From: Acetobacteraceae bacterium
Lineage (GTDB): Bacteria > Pseudomonadota > Alphaproteobacteria > Acetobacterales > Acetobacteraceae
Direction of reading: 5' to 3'
Assembly: GCA_947478535.1 (NCBI GenBank)
Contig: CANJXD010000055.1
Span: forward strand, 1 to 17,952
Length of the DNA: 17,952 bases
Numbering within the stretch: the stretch's first letter is position 1; every line of letters begins with the position of its first letter. The position numbers and the translations under genes were made by a program. The notes under the pieces were generated by a model. That model searched no databases and was not told where the DNA came from. It was given only the letters and a program-made list of their open reading frames with translations. Shown here piece after piece: positions 16,141 to 17,952 of this stretch.

Positions 16141-17310
16141 TTGTCCATCGGCGGTAAAGTCGCGATCGCAGGCATTGGCGTCAGCGAATTCGGTCGGCAC
16201 CTGCCCGACAGCCAGCTCGCGCTCGGCGCCAAGGCACTGCGCGCGGCGCTGGCCGATGCGGGGCTGGAGCGATCGGATATCGACGGACTCTCCCTGCACA
16301 TGGGCTGGCCGCTCGGTGCTGACTACGACCGCATTGCCGAGGTCTATGGGCTCGAAGTGGACTATGTGAACCAGTCCTGGACCCATGGCCGCTTCGTTAC
16401 CAGCGCCTTGCAGCACGCGGCCATGGCCATCGCCACCGGCATGGCGCAGGTCGTCGCCTGCGTCACCGCCATCAGCTTCACGCGGGAGAAGCAGATCCTC
16501 GGCGGCCCGGGCGATCATGAGGGCATGCGCGAGCAGGGCGCCACGCATGCCGAGAACCCGGTCTTCGGCCTCACCTCACCGGCCGCAGGCGCCGCCTTCG
16601 CCATGCAGCGCTACATGGCGCTGTATGGCGCGACCGGCGCGGAGCTGGCGGCGGTGCCGATCGCGCTGCGACGGCACGCGATGCGCAATCCGCAGGCACT
16701 GATGCGCAAGCCGCTGACGCTGGAGGATCACCAATCCTCGCGGATGATCGTCGATCCGCTGCGGTTGTTCGATTGTTCCCTGGTGTCCGACGGTGCGGCC
16801 GTGGTGCTGCTGACGAGTGCTGAGCGCGCGCGCGACCTGCGCAAGCCGCCGGTGCTGCTGGCCGGGATGCAGGGAATTCGGTCCGGCCGCAGCGAGTTCA
16901 TCTTCGCCCCCCCCGGCCTGGGTATCAACCAGCAACCGACACCCCAGGCAACGCCGAGGCCGCGTGACCTCGCGGTGTATCGGGATGCCGGGCTGGATCG
17001 GCGCGACATGCAGGGCTTCTACACCTACGACGCGTTCTCGCCCCTGGTGCTGTTCGCGCTGGAACGCTTCGGCTTCTGCGCCCCGGGGGAGGCGGCGCGC
17101 TGGGTGCAGGACGGGCGCATCGAGTTGGGCGGGGAACTGCCGGTGAACACCTCCGGCGGGCTGCTGTCGGAGGCGCATGTCTGCGGGTGGAATTCGATCG
17201 TCGAGATGGTGCGCCAGCTTCGCGGCGAGGCAGGGGATCGCCAGATCCCCGGCGCCGCCTGCCTGCAATGGGGCACCTGCTGGGGCGATTCGGTGATCCT
17301 GCGGAGATGA
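16141..17310 (+). CDS. Thiolase-fold protein (lipid-transfer/SCP-x-like), DUF35 partner
   Basis: This 389-residue protein starts in typical style as (M)SIGGKVAIAGIGVSEFGRH and keeps thiolase-fold landmarks: LFDCSLVSDGAAVVLL, GFYTYDAFSPLVLFALERFG, ELPVNTSGG and LLSEAH with its catalytic-type histidine. The nucleophilic cysteine normally found near residue 85-90 is absent (RFVTSALQHAAMA), so classical Claisen condensation or thiolysis is unlikely. Such proteins paired with DUF35 proteins include the Ltp2-type retro-aldolases of steroid side-chain breakdown (known). TTG 16141 is the best start; ATG 16081 would add 20 residues that look unlike the family. A DUF35 gene follows after 10 bases. It probably acts on a CoA thioester, identity unknown. 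Confidence 0.85.
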   Translation: MSIGGKVAIAGIGVSEFGRHLPDSQLALGAKALRAALADAGLERSDIDGLSLHMGWPLGADYDRIAEVYGLEVDYVNQSWTHGRFVTSALQHAAMAIATGMAQVVACVTAISFTREKQILGGPGDHEGMREQGATHAENPVFGLTSPAAGAAFAMQRYMALYGATGAELAAVPIALRRHAMRNPQALMRKPLTLEDHQSSRMIVDPLRLFDCSLVSDGAAVVLLTSAERARDLRKPPVLLAGMQGIRSGRSEFIFAPPGLGINQQPTPQATPRPRDLAVYRDAGLDRRDMQGFYTYDAFSPLVLFALERFGFCAPGEAARWVQDGRIELGGELPVNTSGGLLSEAHVCGWNSIVEMVRQLRGEAGDRQIPGAACLQWGTCWGDSVILRR

Positions 17311-17320
17311 GACCACAGCC

Positions 17321-17758
17321 ATGATGGATCCCGCCAACCCGACCTCGAAGCCCCTGCCCCGCATCACGCCGGACAACCAGGCCTTCTGGGAAGCCTGCCG
17401 GCGGCATGAACTGGTCCTGCCGTGGTGCGACCCCTGCGACCGCCCGCACTGGCCGCCAGGACCAGTCTGCCCCTTCTGCTTCGGGGAGGCGATCGGCTGG
17501 AAGCGTGCCTCAGGCCGCGGCCGCATTTCCTCCTGGGTGGTGGTGCACAAGGATTGGCTGCCCGCCTTCCGCCCGGACCTGCCCTACAACGCCGTGCAGG
17601 TGGAATTGGAGGAAGGCGTGCGGCTGACCGGCAATGTGGTCGGCGCGCCAAATTCGGCGCTGCGCGTCGGGCTGCCGGTCGAAGTCGTGTTCGACGATGT
17701 CACGGAAACCGCGACGCTGCCGCGCTTCCGGCCGGTTGACGAAGCGGTGGCGCCTTGA
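17321..17758 (+). CDS. DUF35 zinc-ribbon/OB-fold protein (thiolase partner)
   Basis: The 145-residue protein has the DUF35 plan: N-terminal helices (TPDNQAFWEACRRHELVL), a rubredoxin-like zinc ribbon with C36 and C39 (WCDPC) and C50 and C53 (CPFC), then an OB-fold (about 62-135: GRISSWVVVHKDWLP, VELEEGVRLTGNVVG, VEVVFDDVTETATLPRF). All four zinc ligands are present. DUF35 proteins bind thiolase-like enzymes, form a joint active-site channel and are thought to hold the CoA part of the substrate. Ten bases separate it from the thiolase gene, which fits a stable two-subunit complex. ATG 17321 is followed at once by a second ATG; the choice changes one residue. Confidence 0.92.
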   Translation: MMDPANPTSKPLPRITPDNQAFWEACRRHELVLPWCDPCDRPHWPPGPVCPFCFGEAIGWKRASGRGRISSWVVVHKDWLPAFRPDLPYNAVQVELEEGVRLTGNVVGAPNSALRVGLPVEVVFDDVTETATLPRFRPVDEAVAP

Positions 17759-17778
17759 CGGGCGCGGGGTAGAGCAAT

Positions 17779-17952
17779 TCAGCGCCGCGCCGACAGCTCC
17801 TCGTAGATCACCTCCAATTCGCGGCAGAGCGCAGGCGCGTCGCAGGCCGGGCTCACCGCCACCGCCTGGCGCTGTCCAGCCCGGCGCGCCGCCAGCCCCG
17901 CTGGGTCACCGGCCAGGGCCACCGCGCGGGCGACGAGGCCAGCCGGGTCGGC
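17779..17952 (-). CDS. C-terminal end of a probable SPINDLY/Glyco_transf_41-type protein (partial)
   Basis: A minus-strand frame open to the right edge gives the last 57 residues of a protein ending at TGA (17779-17781). The sequence ADPAGLVARAVALAGDPAGL, then SPACDAPALCRELEVIYEEL, resembles the tail of O-linked N-acetylglucosamine transferase-like (SPINDLY family) proteins. Those end with a helix of the form LA-x-D-x2-L-x2-R, a SPLCD motif and an LE-x2-Y helix. Members usually carry TPR repeats upstream and transfer sugars to proteins. Nothing else of the gene is inside the window, so the call rests on the tail only. It converges with the DUF35 gene, with 20 bases between them. Confidence 0.55.
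   Translation of the reverse strand, partial: ADPAGLVARAVALAGDPAGLAARRAGQRQAVAVSPACDAPALCRELEVIYEELSARR

Overview
The window reads as chromosomal DNA of a very GC-rich alphaproteobacterium, most likely a Roseomonas-like member of the Acetobacteraceae (Rhodospirillales). That placement is an inference. It rests on strong G/C bias at third codon positions, on the remains of a DUF2849 / nitrite-sulfite reductase module of alphaproteobacterial type, on AGAGCATC-type intergenic hairpin repeats, and on several periplasmic substrate-binding proteins without adjacent transporters. I see no rRNA, tRNA, CRISPR array, transposase, phage gene or plasmid origin.

Layout. (1) 2-4081, all +: the end of a gamma-glutamyltransferase, a MATE efflux protein, an SDR oxidoreductase and an MsbA-type ABC exporter, with gaps of 1, 11 and 36 bases. 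(2) 4082-4244: a non-coding element made of stacked palindromes with 12-bp terminal inverted repeats, which exactly fills the gap between two convergent genes. (3) 4245-5802: cysteine synthase (-) divergent from an Rrf2 regulator (+). (4) 5800-5976: a cluster of four intergenic hairpins. (5) 6069-9048, +: an orphan TRAP-type (DctP) binding protein followed 31 bases later by a methyl-accepting chemotaxis protein. (6) 9057-9805: a decayed sulfur-assimilation locus, with a uroporphyrinogen-III methyltransferase remnant (-) facing away from an in-frame DUF2849 / sulfite-reductase remnant (+). (7) 9909-10937, +: an NMT1/SsuA-like binding protein with a Tat signal, convergent with the next unit. (8) 10991-13147, -: an amidohydrolase behind a GntR/FCD regulator, divergent from tcuA-tcuB (+, 13252-15772), a tricarballylate-oxidation pair. 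(9) 15818-16021, +: a small hypothetical ORF. (10) 16141-17758, +: a thiolase-fold protein and its DUF35 (zinc-ribbon/OB-fold) partner. (11) 17779-17952, -: the C-terminal end of a probable SPINDLY-type (Glyco_transf_41) glycosyltransferase or TPR protein.

How the genes may work together. Regions 8 to 10 look like a carboxylic-acid/acyl-CoA catabolic area: TcuA oxidises a tricarboxylate, TcuB passes the electrons to the membrane, and a GntR/FCD regulator of the type that senses small carboxylic acids sits on the shared promoter. The DctP-MCP pair is best explained as a binding protein that either feeds a distant TRAP permease or presents its ligand to the chemoreceptor; the latter is the most interesting functional hypothesis here. 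The sulfur genes show a working cysteine synthase with its likely regulator about 4 kb from a sulfite-reductase/siroheme locus reduced to fragments by several deletions, so sulfite reduction, if the organism does it, must be encoded elsewhere.
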